Source: Spirochaetales bacterium
GTDB lineage: Bacteria > Spirochaetota > Spirochaetia > Sphaerochaetales > Sphaerochaetaceae
Reading direction: 5' to 3'
DNA: 48,563 bases
NCBI GenBank assembly: GCA_012514185.1
Contig: JAAZAT010000271.1
Coordinates: forward strand, 1-48,563
How positions within the stretch are numbered: the first letter of the stretch is position 1; the number at the start of each line of letters is the position of its first letter. The notes beneath the pieces were generated by a model, which saw only the letters and a list, made by a program, of their open reading frames with translations, was not told the origin of the DNA and searched no databases. Below, piece after piece: positions 35,088-44,081 of this stretch. Both the position numbers and the translations under genes were made by a program.

Positions 35088-36857
35088 TTACAGCCTTGCG
35101 GTGGCTCTCTCCAGGTATGGGAGAGCTGCGGCATCCACCAGATCCTTCAATTCTGCATAGACCCATTGGTGGTAGGCATCCACCATGGCAACTTCCGCCT
35201 CGGTAAGCAGATTCTTGTCTATCAATGTGCGTTCAAACGGACAGATGGTCAAGACTTCAAAGCTCAGGAACTGCCCGAATTCAGTTTTCACATCCTCTTT
35301 GATTGCAAGGATGTTCTCAATGCGGATGCCGTGTCGGCCTTCCTTGTAGACTCCCGGTTCATCGCTGACGATCATACCCTTCTTCAGCGGTACGGCAAGC
35401 GGTTTTGGACTGATTGAATGAGGCCCCTCATGGACACAGAGCCGGAACCCCAATCCATGGCCGGTGCCGTGGAAGTAACTCAAGCCCTGCTGCCAGAGGA
35501 ACTGCCTTGCAAGCACGTCCAGCTGATACCCGCAGGTTCCCTCCGGAAAACGTATGTTTGCAAGCGCAAGGTTGCCTTTCAGTACCAAGGTATAGTCGCG
35601 TTTCTGCTCCTCGGTGGGGCAGCCGAAGAGAATGGTCCTGGTCACATCGGTAAGGCCGAAGGTGTACATCCCGCCGGTGTCGAGGACAAGCAGGCCGTTG
35701 CCCGCTACCGTTGCATTGCTCTTCTCATCGGCACTATAGTGGCACATCGCCCCATGAGCGGCCCAACCGCTGATCGGGGAGAAAGACTCTCCGATGCAGT
35801 GTGTACTCCGCTGCCGCTGCTCTTTAAGCATATCGCTCAGCTCGATCTCCGTATACCTGCCGTTTTGCGTATCCAGGGAAGCAAGGAAATTCACCAAGGC
35901 AACACCATCGAGCAGATGGGCCTTTCTCATCCCTTCCAACTCGGTCTCGTTCTTGCAAGCCTTCAGGTCGGTTGTGATATCACGCCCGCCTACGGTCTTG
36001 TTTGCACTGAACGTTGCGAAAAGCAGAAGGTTGGTTTTCTCGGGATTATAATAGATGACATCATCGGCCTTGAACAGCTCAGAAAGGGTGGAGACCACCG
36101 CTTCATAGTCTAGAATCTCAAAATCCGAGGAGACCAAGCTCTTGGTTTCTGCATCAAAACGACCTGGATTGGTGAACAGCCAGGCCTGCTGCCTGCCGAC
36201 AACCAAATAGGAGAGGAACACCGGATTATAGGAGATATCGGAGCCCCTGAGATTGGTAATCCAGGCGATGTCGTCAAGAGAGGAGATGACGGTATAGTCA
36301 CACCCTTTTTGGGCCATGGCCAGACGCACCATGGTAAGCTTCTGGATGGCACTGAATCCTGCAATGTCGTTGGGAACCGAAACCACCTTGTTTGAAGGAA
36401 CGGCAGGTCTGTCGAGCCAGATGGCATCCAGAAGGTCGGATCTGGGGACCACCTCCAGCTTTCCGGCAAAAGCAGCCTCCATCGAGGCCTTGGCGGAGAC
36501 GGTGAGGGTCGCACTGTCGATGCCGACCCTGCTCCCTTCCGAGAGCTGTTGTCCAAGGTAGGCATAGGGATCGGGATACGAAGGAGTGTCGACTTTCATC
36601 ATGACAAACTCACTGACTTCTATCTGCTGCTGAGCCTGGATGAAATACCGCGAGTCGACCCACAAGAGAGCAGCGTCCTTGGTGATGACCACCGTTCCGG
36701 CGCTTCCGGTAAAGGAACTGATCCACTGTCGGCTCCTGTATCGTGTACACACATATTCACTTTGATGGGGATCGGTTCCATTGATGATCCATGCATCAAG
36801 ATCATGCTTTTCAAGAAGGGATCGCAGCTGTGCGACCCGTTTATCCATGTGAGACAT
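35088..36857 (-). CDS. Xaa-Pro aminopeptidase (M24B, aminopeptidase P family)
   Basis: This 589-residue protein belongs to the large three-domain aminopeptidase P type: two creatinase-like N-terminal domains (about 1-310) and a pita-bread catalytic domain. The dinuclear metal ligands are present in order: Asp in VLDTGGMY, Asp in LTDVTRT, His in GTGHGLG, Glu in SDEPGVY and Glu in RIENIL. It should remove N-terminal residues next to proline in the cytoplasm. ATG 36857 has AAGGAG 6 nt upstream; its first 17 nt overlap the end of lgt. Confidence 0.92.
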   Translation of the reverse strand: MSHMDKRVAQLRSLLEKHDLDAWIINGTDPHQSEYVCTRYRSRQWISSFTGSAGTVVITKDAALLWVDSRYFIQAQQQIEVSEFVMMKVDTPSYPDPYAYLGQQLSEGSRVGIDSATLTVSAKASMEAAFAGKLEVVPRSDLLDAIWLDRPAVPSNKVVSVPNDIAGFSAIQKLTMVRLAMAQKGCDYTVISSLDDIAWITNLRGSDISYNPVFLSYLVVGRQQAWLFTNPGRFDAETKSLVSSDFEILDYEAVVSTLSELFKADDVIYYNPEKTNLLLFATFSANKTVGGRDITTDLKACKNETELEGMRKAHLLDGVALVNFLASLDTQNGRYTEIELSDMLKEQRQRSTHCIGESFSPISGWAAHGAMCHYSADEKSNATVAGNGLLVLDTGGMYTFGLTDVTRTILFGCPTEEQKRDYTLVLKGNLALANIRFPEGTCGYQLDVLARQFLWQQGLSYFHGTGHGLGFRLCVHEGPHSISPKPLAVPLKKGMIVSDEPGVYKEGRHGIRIENILAIKEDVKTEFGQFLSFEVLTICPFERTLIDKNLLTEAEVAMVDAYHQWVYAELKDLVDAAALPYLERATARL

Positions 36858-37797
36858 GCAAGGCTCCTTTTTTGTGCAAAACAAGTGCGAAGATGATGCC
36901 ACTGATTATCATGGCAAGGCAGAAGAGCTGCCCCATGGAGAAGTTGAAGAAGGATTGGAACAAGGCAATGTTGTCCGACTGTCTGCCCAATGCAAGAATA
37001 TACCCGAGGTTCTCGTCAGGGGAACGGAAGTACTCGATGAAGAACCGAACCGTCCCGTACCCGATCATATACCAAGCCAGTCCCATGCCGGCTTTCAGGT
37101 TCTTTTTCCTGCGTATGACAAACCATAAAAAGAGAAAGAGCAGAATTCCTTCAAACAGGGCTTCATACAACTGGCTGGGATGTCGGGGCAGGTTTACCAG
37201 GCTTCCACTCTGATACGCGATGCCAAGCGAATCGGCAAGATTCCGGACCCACTCATAGTTTGTTGAGAAACGGGGCGCATCGGGAAAGATGACGGCCCAT
37301 GGCCTTGTTGAAACACGCCCGAACAGTTCGCCGTTGATGAAGTTTCCCAACCGTCCGAAGGTATAGCCTAAGGGCGCGGCGTAGCTGACGGTATCGGCGA
37401 TGCTGAGGAAGGAGAACCGGTATTTGCGGCTGAACAACCAGCCGCCGAGAATGGCGCCCACCAAGCCTCCATGGTAGCTCATACCCGGCAAACCGACAAA
37501 CCGGCCGTCCCTGAACGGCCAGAAAATCATCCAAGGATGAGTCCAGTAATAGGTGGTTCCATCATAGAACAAAACAGAAAAGAGCCTGGCTCCAACGACC
37601 AGACCAACAACACAATAAAGCACAAGATTCAGGCTTTGGTCGGCATCGAGGTCGATATCTCCCCTTCGTGCCTGGAGACGGATCATCAGGTAGGCAAAAC
37701 TGAAGGCCACCACGTACATCAGACCATACCACCGCAGGGGCAAGCCGGGGATGATTTGTGGCGAAATCCAGCTGGGGAACGAGATGAATTGTGTCAT
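36841..37797 (-). CDS. lgt: Prolipoprotein diacylglyceryl transferase
   Basis: This 318-residue inner-membrane enzyme attaches diacylglycerol to the lipobox Cys of prolipoproteins, the first step for lipoproteins such as those at 11108 and 27702. It has about seven membrane helices and both family signatures: GRLGNFINGELFGR, with the essential Arg-Asn-Gly region, and HPSQLYEALFEGI. ATG 37797 lacks a Shine-Dalgarno site and has a promoter ending 6 nt upstream. It is the first gene of the lgt-pepP-gpmI-AKR operon. Confidence 0.95.
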   Translation of the reverse strand: MTQFISFPSWISPQIIPGLPLRWYGLMYVVAFSFAYLMIRLQARRGDIDLDADQSLNLVLYCVVGLVVGARLFSVLFYDGTTYYWTHPWMIFWPFRDGRFVGLPGMSYHGGLVGAILGGWLFSRKYRFSFLSIADTVSYAAPLGYTFGRLGNFINGELFGRVSTRPWAVIFPDAPRFSTNYEWVRNLADSLGIAYQSGSLVNLPRHPSQLYEALFEGILLFLFLWFVIRRKKNLKAGMGLAWYMIGYGTVRFFIEYFRSPDENLGYILALGRQSDNIALFQSFFNFSMGQLFCLAMIISGIIFALVLHKKGALHVSHG

Positions 37798-37803
37798 GGG
37801 GCA

Positions 37804-37832
37804 AGTGTAATGTGCTGTAAGAGTGTGGTCAA
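37804..37832 (-). promoter_or_regulatory. lgt operon promoter, predicted leaderless
   Basis: On the minus strand TTGACC (37832-37827), a 17-nt spacer and TACACT (37809-37804) are followed by 6 nt (TGCCCC) and the ATG at 37797. Confidence 0.65.
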
Positions 37833-37861
37833 TACTACAAAACCTAGCCGTTTCCTCTCCA

Positions 37862-37879
37862 ATACTGTATATTCAGTAT
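37862..37879 (+). promoter_or_regulatory. Dyad and possible -10 box directly before the S41 protease start
   Basis: ATACTG (37862-37867) and CAGTAT (37874-37879) are inverted arms around TATATT, and the ATG follows at once. TATATT could serve as a -10 box 6 nt before the ATG, but no convincing -35 element is seen. The dyad may instead be a regulator site. Confidence 0.4.
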
Positions 37880-39310
37880 ATGAGAAGAACCATTATACGC
37901 AGGCTTAGCCTTAGTTTCATAGTATTGCTGATTTTCCTGCCCCTGTTCGCAGGTGGTTCAATGGAGCAGATTCTTGCGGCTCCGCTTTCCACCCGTACAA
38001 GCATGGAAGCAGACCAGATTACTATCGATATGGCCTCGCTGGAACGGCTGTACCGATATGTCGATTCAATCTACATCGATGAGGTCGACAAGCAGAAGAT
38101 GTTCAACGACCTTGCTTCCGCCCTCGTCGCATCCCTGGACGACCCCTACTCCTTCTATGTTCCGCCCTCCAAGGCACAGGAGTACCAGGAAGAAACCAGC
38201 GGGGTATATGGCGGCATCGGGACCTATCTGAACAAACCCGCCCCAGACAACATCGACCCCTCCGTACCCTCCACGTATATGATCACCATCGTCTCGCCAT
38301 TCCCCGGATCTCCGGCTCAGAGGGCAGGGTTGATGGCAGGTGATTTGATCAGTCACATCGATGGGGAGAAGGTGGATGAACTGACCAGTTATGAAGCGAG
38401 CATGAAGCTCAGGGGAGAGGCAAACACCTTGGTAACCATCACGGTCTACCGCAATGGGACCTCCTTTGATTTGACGCTCCGACGGGAAAAGATCACCGCC
38501 CCTACAGTCGACAGCGCAGTCATTGAGGGAAACATCGGGTACATCATTCTCTCTGAATTCACCCCCCAAACCGGCAATCAACTGCTCGAACACGTGCAGA
38601 AGTTGTTGAAACAGGGTATCGTCGGCCTGATCATCGATGAGAGGAACAATTCAGGAGGGGCTGTGGACGGGGCCATGCAGTCGGCGAACATCTTCCTTGC
38701 GGAGGGCAAGACGCTGGTAACCATCCAGGGCAAGAAAGGCACCATGCGCGATCAACGGTATATATCCACCGGAAACGCAGAAGTACCTGCAAACCTTCCC
38801 ATCGTCATCCTTACCAATACCGGCTCTGCTTCCTCCGCCGAGATCTTTGCCGCCGCCATGAAGGACAACGGCAGGGCCACCCTCATCGGGACGAAGACGT
38901 TCGGCAAGGGTATCGTGCAGGATGTGTTCCGTTTCGGTTCGGGCTTCGCCCAGGTGACGACGGCACATTACTACACCCCCAACGGAGAGAACATCCACAA
39001 GCTGGGAATCGAGCCGGACATAGTGGTCGAGGATGTGCAGCTTTCGGATGAGGAGATTCCAGCCTTTGAGCAGTTGATGACCGACAAGGTGATCAGCTCC
39101 TATGTGCAGGAGAATCCAGAGCCGAGTGAGGAGAACATCCGCCGCTTTGCCGGGCTGTATACTGAACGAGGAATCGACGAGGAAGTGCTGACGCTGCTCG
39201 TTCGCAACGAGTATCTGTCCAAGATGCCCTATGACAAGCGACCCATCGCCGATGCCACCTTCGACAAGCAGCTCAATCGCGCAGTTCAGTACATCAGGAC
39301 TGGGAAATGA
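37880..39310 (+). CDS. S41 family C-terminal processing peptidase
   Basis: This 476-residue periplasmic protease begins with a signal anchor (MRRTIIRRLSLSFIVLLIFL), followed by a Ctp N-terminal region, a PDZ domain (about 95-200, SPAQRAGLMAGDLISHIDG) and the S41 catalytic domain. The catalytic Ser lies in NTGSASSAEIF and the Lys in GTKTFGKGIVQ. It should trim the C-termini of secreted or envelope proteins. I start at ATG 37880, since the GTG at 37823 would add a non-signal-like stretch. It overlaps rsmE by an ATGA. Confidence 0.9.
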   Translation: MRRTIIRRLSLSFIVLLIFLPLFAGGSMEQILAAPLSTRTSMEADQITIDMASLERLYRYVDSIYIDEVDKQKMFNDLASALVASLDDPYSFYVPPSKAQEYQEETSGVYGGIGTYLNKPAPDNIDPSVPSTYMITIVSPFPGSPAQRAGLMAGDLISHIDGEKVDELTSYEASMKLRGEANTLVTITVYRNGTSFDLTLRREKITAPTVDSAVIEGNIGYIILSEFTPQTGNQLLEHVQKLLKQGIVGLIIDERNNSGGAVDGAMQSANIFLAEGKTLVTIQGKKGTMRDQRYISTGNAEVPANLPIVILTNTGSASSAEIFAAAMKDNGRATLIGTKTFGKGIVQDVFRFGSGFAQVTTAHYYTPNGENIHKLGIEPDIVVEDVQLSDEEIPAFEQLMTDKVISSYVQENPEPSEENIRRFAGLYTERGIDEEVLTLLVRNEYLSKMPYDKRPIADATFDKQLNRAVQYIRTGK

Positions 39311-40104
39311 GGCAGTTGGTACTGCCCCGCTCTTATGAGGGTGCTCCGGTTCTTGAGCTGCAAGGCAAGGAGAGCCATTACTTGACCAAGGTGTTGCGCT
39401 TGCAAAAAGGACAGCAAATCCTCGGGCGCGACACCGAAGGTCATACATATCTCCTCACTCTCACCAACATTTCGTCCAGAGGGTGCATCCTTTCCTGCCG
39501 GCAGGTCGACTCGACTGTGCAGGTTCAGACCACCGATGCCCTGCCTTCCTATCAGGGACCGTATCCCAACTTGGTGCTGCTTCAGTGTCTCTGCAAGGGA
39601 AAGAAAGAGGAACAGATTTTTCGCCAGGCCACCGAAATCGGGGCTGCAACGCTTGCCTTGGTTTCAAGCAGGTACTGCGTCACCGATCTTTCTGACAAGA
39701 AAGAGAAGGCATTGCAGTCCCGTTTCGAGCGCCTTGAGGCCCAGATCAAGGAGGCCCTGCAGCAAAGCGGGTCCCCCATTCCCACCCAGCTTGTCCCAGA
39801 GGTGCTTGAGCTGAAGGCCGTACCAACCTGGTGGGCTGATCGGGGCTTGGCCATGTTCTTCCACCAAAGCACCCGTTCAGAGAAGCAGGAAACGCTTGCT
39901 TCCCTGCTCAAGGGGCATCCTCTGAATGAGCCTGTCTGCGTCCTTATTGGTCCTGAGGGAGGCTTCAGCGATGAGGAGTGCTCGTTTTTAGAGCAATCGG
40001 GATTTCATCCCGTCTTGCTGAAAACCAATATTCTTCGAAGTGAGACAGCCGGCATCTATGCCCTTTCCGCCATACAAGTACTGCTCACGGAAGTATGGAA
40101 TTAA
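39307..40104 (+). CDS. rsmE: 16S rRNA (uracil-1498-N3) methyltransferase
   Basis: This 265-residue SPOUT-class methyltransferase modifies U1498 of 16S rRNA using S-adenosylmethionine. It has an N-terminal PUA-like domain (HYLTKVLRLQKGQQI) and the C-terminal knot with its cofactor motifs IGPEGGFSDEE and LRSETAGIYAL. The ATG overlaps the stop of the upstream protease gene (39307-39310), so translation is coupled. Confidence 0.93.
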   Translation: MRQLVLPRSYEGAPVLELQGKESHYLTKVLRLQKGQQILGRDTEGHTYLLTLTNISSRGCILSCRQVDSTVQVQTTDALPSYQGPYPNLVLLQCLCKGKKEEQIFRQATEIGAATLALVSSRYCVTDLSDKKEKALQSRFERLEAQIKEALQQSGSPIPTQLVPEVLELKAVPTWWADRGLAMFFHQSTRSEKQETLASLLKGHPLNEPVCVLIGPEGGFSDEECSFLEQSGFHPVLLKTNILRSETAGIYALSAIQVLLTEVWN

Positions 40105-40241
40105 ACCGGTACACCTCTCGAAATAAGAGTAGATTCGTCTAACGCTTGCTTTCAGAATTTTTCATGGGAATAATCGAAAACCACCTATACTTCTCAGATC
40201 TTCCAGCCGAGATTTCCTATATTCATCTGTTAGGAGTAACT

Positions 40242-41357
40242 ATGTCTTTGTTCATCGTCTCCTCTGATTGGCGGTTCAAGGAGAAATTCAAGTCGCACTT
40301 TACAACCGGTTTCCTTCGTGAGTTTTCCATGGCTGAAAAAGCCCTTGCAGCCCTGCAGTCAGAACAACCATTACTTATGATCATCGACAACCGATTGGGC
40401 AAGGCTTCGTACCAGTGGTTCCTGCAAATCCTGTCAGACAGGCAAACTAAAGTTCCCATCCTTCTCTGTCTTGAGAAAGACCAGTCTGAACCGGTGCCGG
40501 CCGCAAATACCCTGAAATTGTTTTGCGTAAAACGGGATGAGCTGAATTATCCGAAATTGTTTGAATACCTGGACACGCTTCAGCAGCAGGAAGCAGTACA
40601 GGAAAAAGCCTCGTACCAACCAAGCGGGCTGATCGGGCAAAGCGATTGCATGCATTCGGTACGGGAACAGCTGAAGCGGTATGCCCATCAAGATTGTTCT
40701 GTTCATCTGTACGGAGAGACGGGAACAGGCAAGGAGATCGCCGCCAACTATCTGCATCATCTCAAGTATCCCCATAGGAACATTGTCTCGGTGAATTGCT
40801 CGCTGCTCAGCAGCGCCTTGGGCAACTCCATGTTTTTCGGTCACGCCAAGGGTGCTTTTACCGACGGAAAGATGGAACTCCCCGGTCTTGTGCACGAGGC
40901 CCATCAATCGACATTGTTCCTTGATGAAGTGGAGAATCTCACCTTGCAGTTCCAGGCACACCTCTTGCGCCTGTTGGAGACGGGCCAGTATCGAAGGTAC
41001 GGAGATACACAACTCAGAATGTCGAAGTTTCGACTCGTCACAGCCTCCAATGAGAAGCTTTCCACTCTCATCCACCGCAATGTGATGCGCAGGGATTTTT
41101 TATACCGCATTACCGATACCTGCATCCATATGCCTGCTCTCCGGGAACACAAGGAAGACATCCCCCAGCTTTGCTCCCACTATCTGAGTCTGAATGCACC
41201 CCAAAAAGCAATATCGATGCAAAGCTTGCAGCTCTTGCAGTCGTATCACTGGCCCGGCAATGTAAGGCAGCTGTTCTCCACCCTCAGGCGGGGAGTCATA
41301 GCCAGTGGAGAACAAGAGCACATAAGCATTACAGAGAAGGACATTGAATTAGGGTGA
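40242..41357 (+). CDS. Sigma-54-activator-like AAA+ protein lacking a DNA-binding domain
   Basis: This 371-residue protein has a receiver-like N-terminal domain (about 1-115; the Asp in LLMIIDNRLG is at the usual phosphorylation position) and a sigma-54-activator AAA+ domain with Walker A GETGTGKE (158-165), Walker B LFLDEVE and the arginine region RRDFLYRI. The GAFTGA loop that contacts sigma-54 is altered to GAFTDG (204-209). It stops soon after the AAA+ lid (HWPGNVRQLFSTL), without the Fis-type helix-turn-helix. It may act from solution, through a partner, or no longer activate sigma-54. I start at ATG 40242, which has TAGGAG 5 nt upstream. The 137-nt gap before it holds no clear sigma-54 promoter. 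Its 3' end overlaps the small Fe-transport gene on the other strand by 9 nt. Confidence 0.82.
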   Translation: MSLFIVSSDWRFKEKFKSHFTTGFLREFSMAEKALAALQSEQPLLMIIDNRLGKASYQWFLQILSDRQTKVPILLCLEKDQSEPVPAANTLKLFCVKRDELNYPKLFEYLDTLQQQEAVQEKASYQPSGLIGQSDCMHSVREQLKRYAHQDCSVHLYGETGTGKEIAANYLHHLKYPHRNIVSVNCSLLSSALGNSMFFGHAKGAFTDGKMELPGLVHEAHQSTLFLDEVENLTLQFQAHLLRLLETGQYRRYGDTQLRMSKFRLVTASNEKLSTLIHRNVMRRDFLYRITDTCIHMPALREHKEDIPQLCSHYLSLNAPQKAISMQSLQLLQSYHWPGNVRQLFSTLRRGVIASGEQEHISITEKDIELG

Positions 41358-41504
41358 GCAACCTCTATTGCAGGAGGAGCAGCATCCACTGCACATGTGC
41401 AGCATTTCCTTGCCCGCCTTGATCCTCCTTCTTCGACGGATGCTCTTTGCAATCATGGAGAGCAGAAAGAGTGCCGAACCGATTCCAATACCGTAGTTGA
41501 TCAT
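41349..41504 (-). CDS. FeoB-associated Cys-rich membrane protein (51 residues)
   Basis: This short gene encodes one N-terminal membrane helix (MINYGIGIGSALFLLSMIA), a very basic stretch (KSIRRRRRIK) and a Cys cluster, MCSGCCSSCNRGCSP. That layout is the family found after feoB in many anaerobes and thought to assist ferrous iron transport, perhaps as a metal relay. AGGAGGTGA lies directly before the ATG at 41504, and the feoB stop is 10 nt upstream of that ATG, so it is the last gene of the feo operon. Confidence 0.85.
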   Translation of the reverse strand: MINYGIGIGSALFLLSMIAKSIRRRRRIKAGKEMLHMCSGCCSSCNRGCSP

Positions 41505-41514
41505 GCTTCACCTC

Positions 41515-43545
41515 CTAGAACAACGAACCGACCAGGTTGATCAATACAGCCACGAGATACGCTGTAGCCATCTGGATTCCTACTGCAGAAGCAGTTCGCC
41601 TCCAACTCTTCAACTCCCGTTTCATAGCACCGACTGCAGCAAAGCAGGGCATGCAAAGCAGGTTGAAAGCCATGTAGGCAAGAGCTGCCTGCTTGGTGGA
41701 AATATCGGCATGGATGGAGAGCAAGGCATGCTCATCGCCACCTTCCATCAACACCGCCTCGGTATAGATGTCAAAAGCCTCGGCAGGCGAGTAGATTCCA
41801 TCCGAAAAACCCAAGTCTTTCAATGCAGCTGCATCCATCGATGCAAAGTATTGCTCAAGATACTCCTCACCGACATCCTCGCTGTACAGCTGTGCCAGCG
41901 TAACAACCACCATCTCCTTGGCGACCCAGCCAGTGGCAATGCCTACAGTAGGCTTCCAAGCTCCAAATCCTGCCGGCTTGAACACAGGGGCTGCCGCCTT
42001 TCCCACCGACGCAAGGAATGAGTCATCCATCTCTGCGAGCAGGGTTCCCCGTTCAAGACGATTCTCACCGGTAAAGGAGTGCATGTTGAAGTTGGAAAGC
42101 AACCAGATCAGGATCGTAGCCGCCAGGATCACGGTTCCCGCTTTCTGTACAAAGCCTTTCACCTTCTCGTACCCATGAATCCAGACAGAGCGAAGGGTGG
42201 GAAGACGATAGTGGGGAAGTTCCATCAAGAAGTTGGAAACCTGGCCCCTGTAGGCAATGTGGTTGATGATGAGCGAGACAAGAATGGAAACCGAAAGGCT
42301 GAGTGCATAGAGAAAAAACAGGACCAGGGTCTTGTTTCCCTCGGCAAAGAAGACGGAGACGAACATGATGAAGATCGGCAGCTTCGCCCCACACGGCATG
42401 AAACCGCACAAGAGCGTGGTGATCCTGCGATCCTTCTCACTGTCCAAGGTTCTTGTTGCCATAATTGCAGGTACGGAGCAGCCGAATCCCATCAAAAGGG
42501 GGATGAAGGAGCGCCCGGAAAGTCCGAATCGCCTGAAAATCCTGTCCATGACGAAGGCAACCCGCGCCATATAACCGCTGTCTTCCAAGAAGCTCATCAG
42601 CAGATACAGCACCAAAATAAGAGGGAGGAATCCAAAAATCGCCCCGATTCCTTCCAACACGCCATCGACTACCAGACTGTAGGCCCAGTCGGCAGCCCCT
42701 GCGTTCTCAAGGAACGTGGAAACTACACGTGTCAAACCACCCCAGAGGGTCTCAACCAGGGTTGCAAGGGCGATTCCGGGACTGGGCAGGCCGGATATGA
42801 ACAGGAAGTTCTCACTGAATGTCATGGCAAACAACGCATACATGACCAATGCAAAGACGGGGAGTGCAAAGAATCGATGAGTCAGTACCTTGTCCAGTTT
42901 ATCGCTCAAGCTCTCACCATGCACAGCCTGGTTCTTTTTTGATTGAACACAGGTATCCACCAAGGCCTGGATGTAGCTATAGCGACGGTCGGCGAGGGTA
43001 TCCTCATCCACCTTACCTGCGAGGCTGTATATTTCAAGCTGCCTGGGCCTGCGGTTCTGACCGATGGTCCGATTCACAGCCTCCATCAATTGGTCGAGGC
43101 CTTTGTTGTTTCTTGCTTCCATCGGAACGACTGCAACACCCAACTCAGCCTCTAGGCGGGCAAAATCGATTACATCGCCTTTTGCCGCTACTTCGTCCAT
43201 CATGTTCACAGCAAGCACGGTAGGGGTGCCGGTCTCCATGATCTGCAGGGCGAGATACAGATTCCTCTCAAGTGATGTACCGTCCACTACATCGATGATG
43301 CAGGCAGGCCTCTCTTCTACGATGTAATTTCGGGTGATGAGCTCTTCAGCACTGTAGGGGCTGAGTGAATATGTGCCGGGAAGATCGAGGATGGTCAGAT
43401 TCTTGTCCTTGCAGTACTGTCCCTCTTTCTTGTCGACGGTCACTCCGGGCCAGTTTCCTACATGTTGTCTCGATCCGGTCAGGGCATTGAATACGGTAGT
43501 CTTGCCGGAGTTCGGATTCCCGGCAAGAGCAATGGTAATGGGCAT
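41515..43545 (-). CDS. feoB: Ferrous iron transporter FeoB
   Basis: This 676-residue protein couples an N-terminal GTPase domain to an Fe2+ channel. G motifs are GNPNSGKT (9-16), the switch I Thr in NWPGVTVD, DLPGTYSLSPYS and NMMDE. After a helical GDI-like region come the Gate-type membrane repeats, including GLSGRSFIPLLMGFGCSVPAIMATR and a second pore motif near PCGAKLPIF, whose Cys residues are typical. It is shorter than the 773-residue E. coli form but within the usual range. ATG 43545 has GAAGGAG 6 nt upstream, and a dyad lies 18 nt before the start. Confidence 0.96.
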   Translation of the reverse strand: MPITIALAGNPNSGKTTVFNALTGSRQHVGNWPGVTVDKKEGQYCKDKNLTILDLPGTYSLSPYSAEELITRNYIVEERPACIIDVVDGTSLERNLYLALQIMETGTPTVLAVNMMDEVAAKGDVIDFARLEAELGVAVVPMEARNNKGLDQLMEAVNRTIGQNRRPRQLEIYSLAGKVDEDTLADRRYSYIQALVDTCVQSKKNQAVHGESLSDKLDKVLTHRFFALPVFALVMYALFAMTFSENFLFISGLPSPGIALATLVETLWGGLTRVVSTFLENAGAADWAYSLVVDGVLEGIGAIFGFLPLILVLYLLMSFLEDSGYMARVAFVMDRIFRRFGLSGRSFIPLLMGFGCSVPAIMATRTLDSEKDRRITTLLCGFMPCGAKLPIFIMFVSVFFAEGNKTLVLFFLYALSLSVSILVSLIINHIAYRGQVSNFLMELPHYRLPTLRSVWIHGYEKVKGFVQKAGTVILAATILIWLLSNFNMHSFTGENRLERGTLLAEMDDSFLASVGKAAAPVFKPAGFGAWKPTVGIATGWVAKEMVVVTLAQLYSEDVGEEYLEQYFASMDAAALKDLGFSDGIYSPAEAFDIYTEAVLMEGGDEHALLSIHADISTKQAALAYMAFNLLCMPCFAAVGAMKRELKSWRRTASAVGIQMATAYLVAVLINLVGSLF

Positions 43546-43563
43546 GGCAGACTCCTTCTATAT

Positions 43564-43579
43564 GTTAGCTATTACTAAC
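43564..43579. promoter_or_regulatory. Dyad upstream of feoB, copy 2 of the feo operator candidate
   Basis: GTTAGCTATTACTAAC differs from the copy upstream of the first feoA in one base of 16. It has 5-bp perfect outer arms (GTTAG/CTAAC) and lies 18 nt before the feoB start, in the 51-nt gap after feoA. The GTTAG...CTAAC core is reminiscent of DtxR/IdeR-type boxes. Confidence 0.6.
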
Positions 43580-43596
43580 TTTAGACAGAAAAAATT

Positions 43597-43821
43597 TTAC
43601 ATTTTTTCAACTTCAATCAACGCAGCATCGCTTTTTCTCAAGCTCAACTGATACCCGCGCAAGGTGAGCTCCAAGGGGTCTCCCAGAGGAGCAACCTTCA
43701 CAAGCTTCACTTCGACTGAAGGGGTGATTCCCATGTCCAAAATGCGCTGACGCAACATTCCTTGGGTTCCAATCTTCAGAACCCGAGCCCTCTCTCCAGG
43801 ACGCAACTCTCCGAGTGTCAT
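43597..43821 (-). CDS. feoA: FeoA family protein (feoB-proximal copy)
   Basis: This 74-residue SH3-like protein is a cytoplasmic partner of FeoB. It has the family pattern: TLGELRPGERARVLKI, then the RQRILDMGITPSVEVKLVKVAPLGDP core, and the C-terminal LTLRGYQLSLRKSDAALI. It lies directly upstream of feoB with a 51-nt gap that contains a dyad, and follows a second, diverged feoA by 33 nt. Confidence 0.92.
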   Translation of the reverse strand: MTLGELRPGERARVLKIGTQGMLRQRILDMGITPSVEVKLVKVAPLGDPLELTLRGYQLSLRKSDAALIEVEKM

Positions 43822-43854
43822 ATATCAATCCTCTCTTCGTTCTTTCGAACGGTA

Positions 43855-44067
43855 TTATGCAACATTGATGCGGTGTGCCAAACCACGATTAAGGGCAAGG
43901 CGAACGCCTTTGATGGAGAGGATAAGACCCTGATTGCTGTTGCCGATAATCTGCACGATTTGTCCTGAAACGAAACCCATGTCCAGCAGATGCTGCTTGG
44001 TCGTGTCGTCACCCTGCAAGGAAAGCACCTTGCGAGTTTCTCCAGCTTGGGCAAAGGAAAGGGGCAT
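43855..44067 (-). CDS. feoA: FeoA family protein (promoter-proximal copy)
   Basis: This 70-residue FeoA-like protein (MPLSFAQAGETRKVLSLQG, then HLLDMGFVSGQIVQIIG and KGVRLALNRGLAHRI) is clearly homologous but not nearly identical to the next FeoA, so the pair is an old duplication or two specialised partners. It is the first gene of the feo operon; GGAGGA lies upstream of ATG 44067, next to the operator-like dyad. Confidence 0.88.
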   Translation of the reverse strand: MPLSFAQAGETRKVLSLQGDDTTKQHLLDMGFVSGQIVQIIGNSNQGLILSIKGVRLALNRGLAHRINVA

Positions 44068-44081
44068 ACTGAATCCTCCAC

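Noticed and set aside
33581-35206. 541-codon open frame on the plus strand opposite gpmI
   Set aside because: The minus strand encodes a full-length gpmI with all motifs; the plus-strand product has no recognisable features.
37862-37879. LexA-type SOS box before the S41 protease
   Set aside because: The ATACTG/CAGTAT arms look similar, but the spacing between CTG and CAG is 6 nt rather than the 10 nt of the classical box, so only a generic dyad is reported.
40105-40241. Sigma-54 promoter upstream of the AAA+ regulator
   Set aside because: A TTGCT sequence is present, but the matching GG element about 10 nt upstream is absent.
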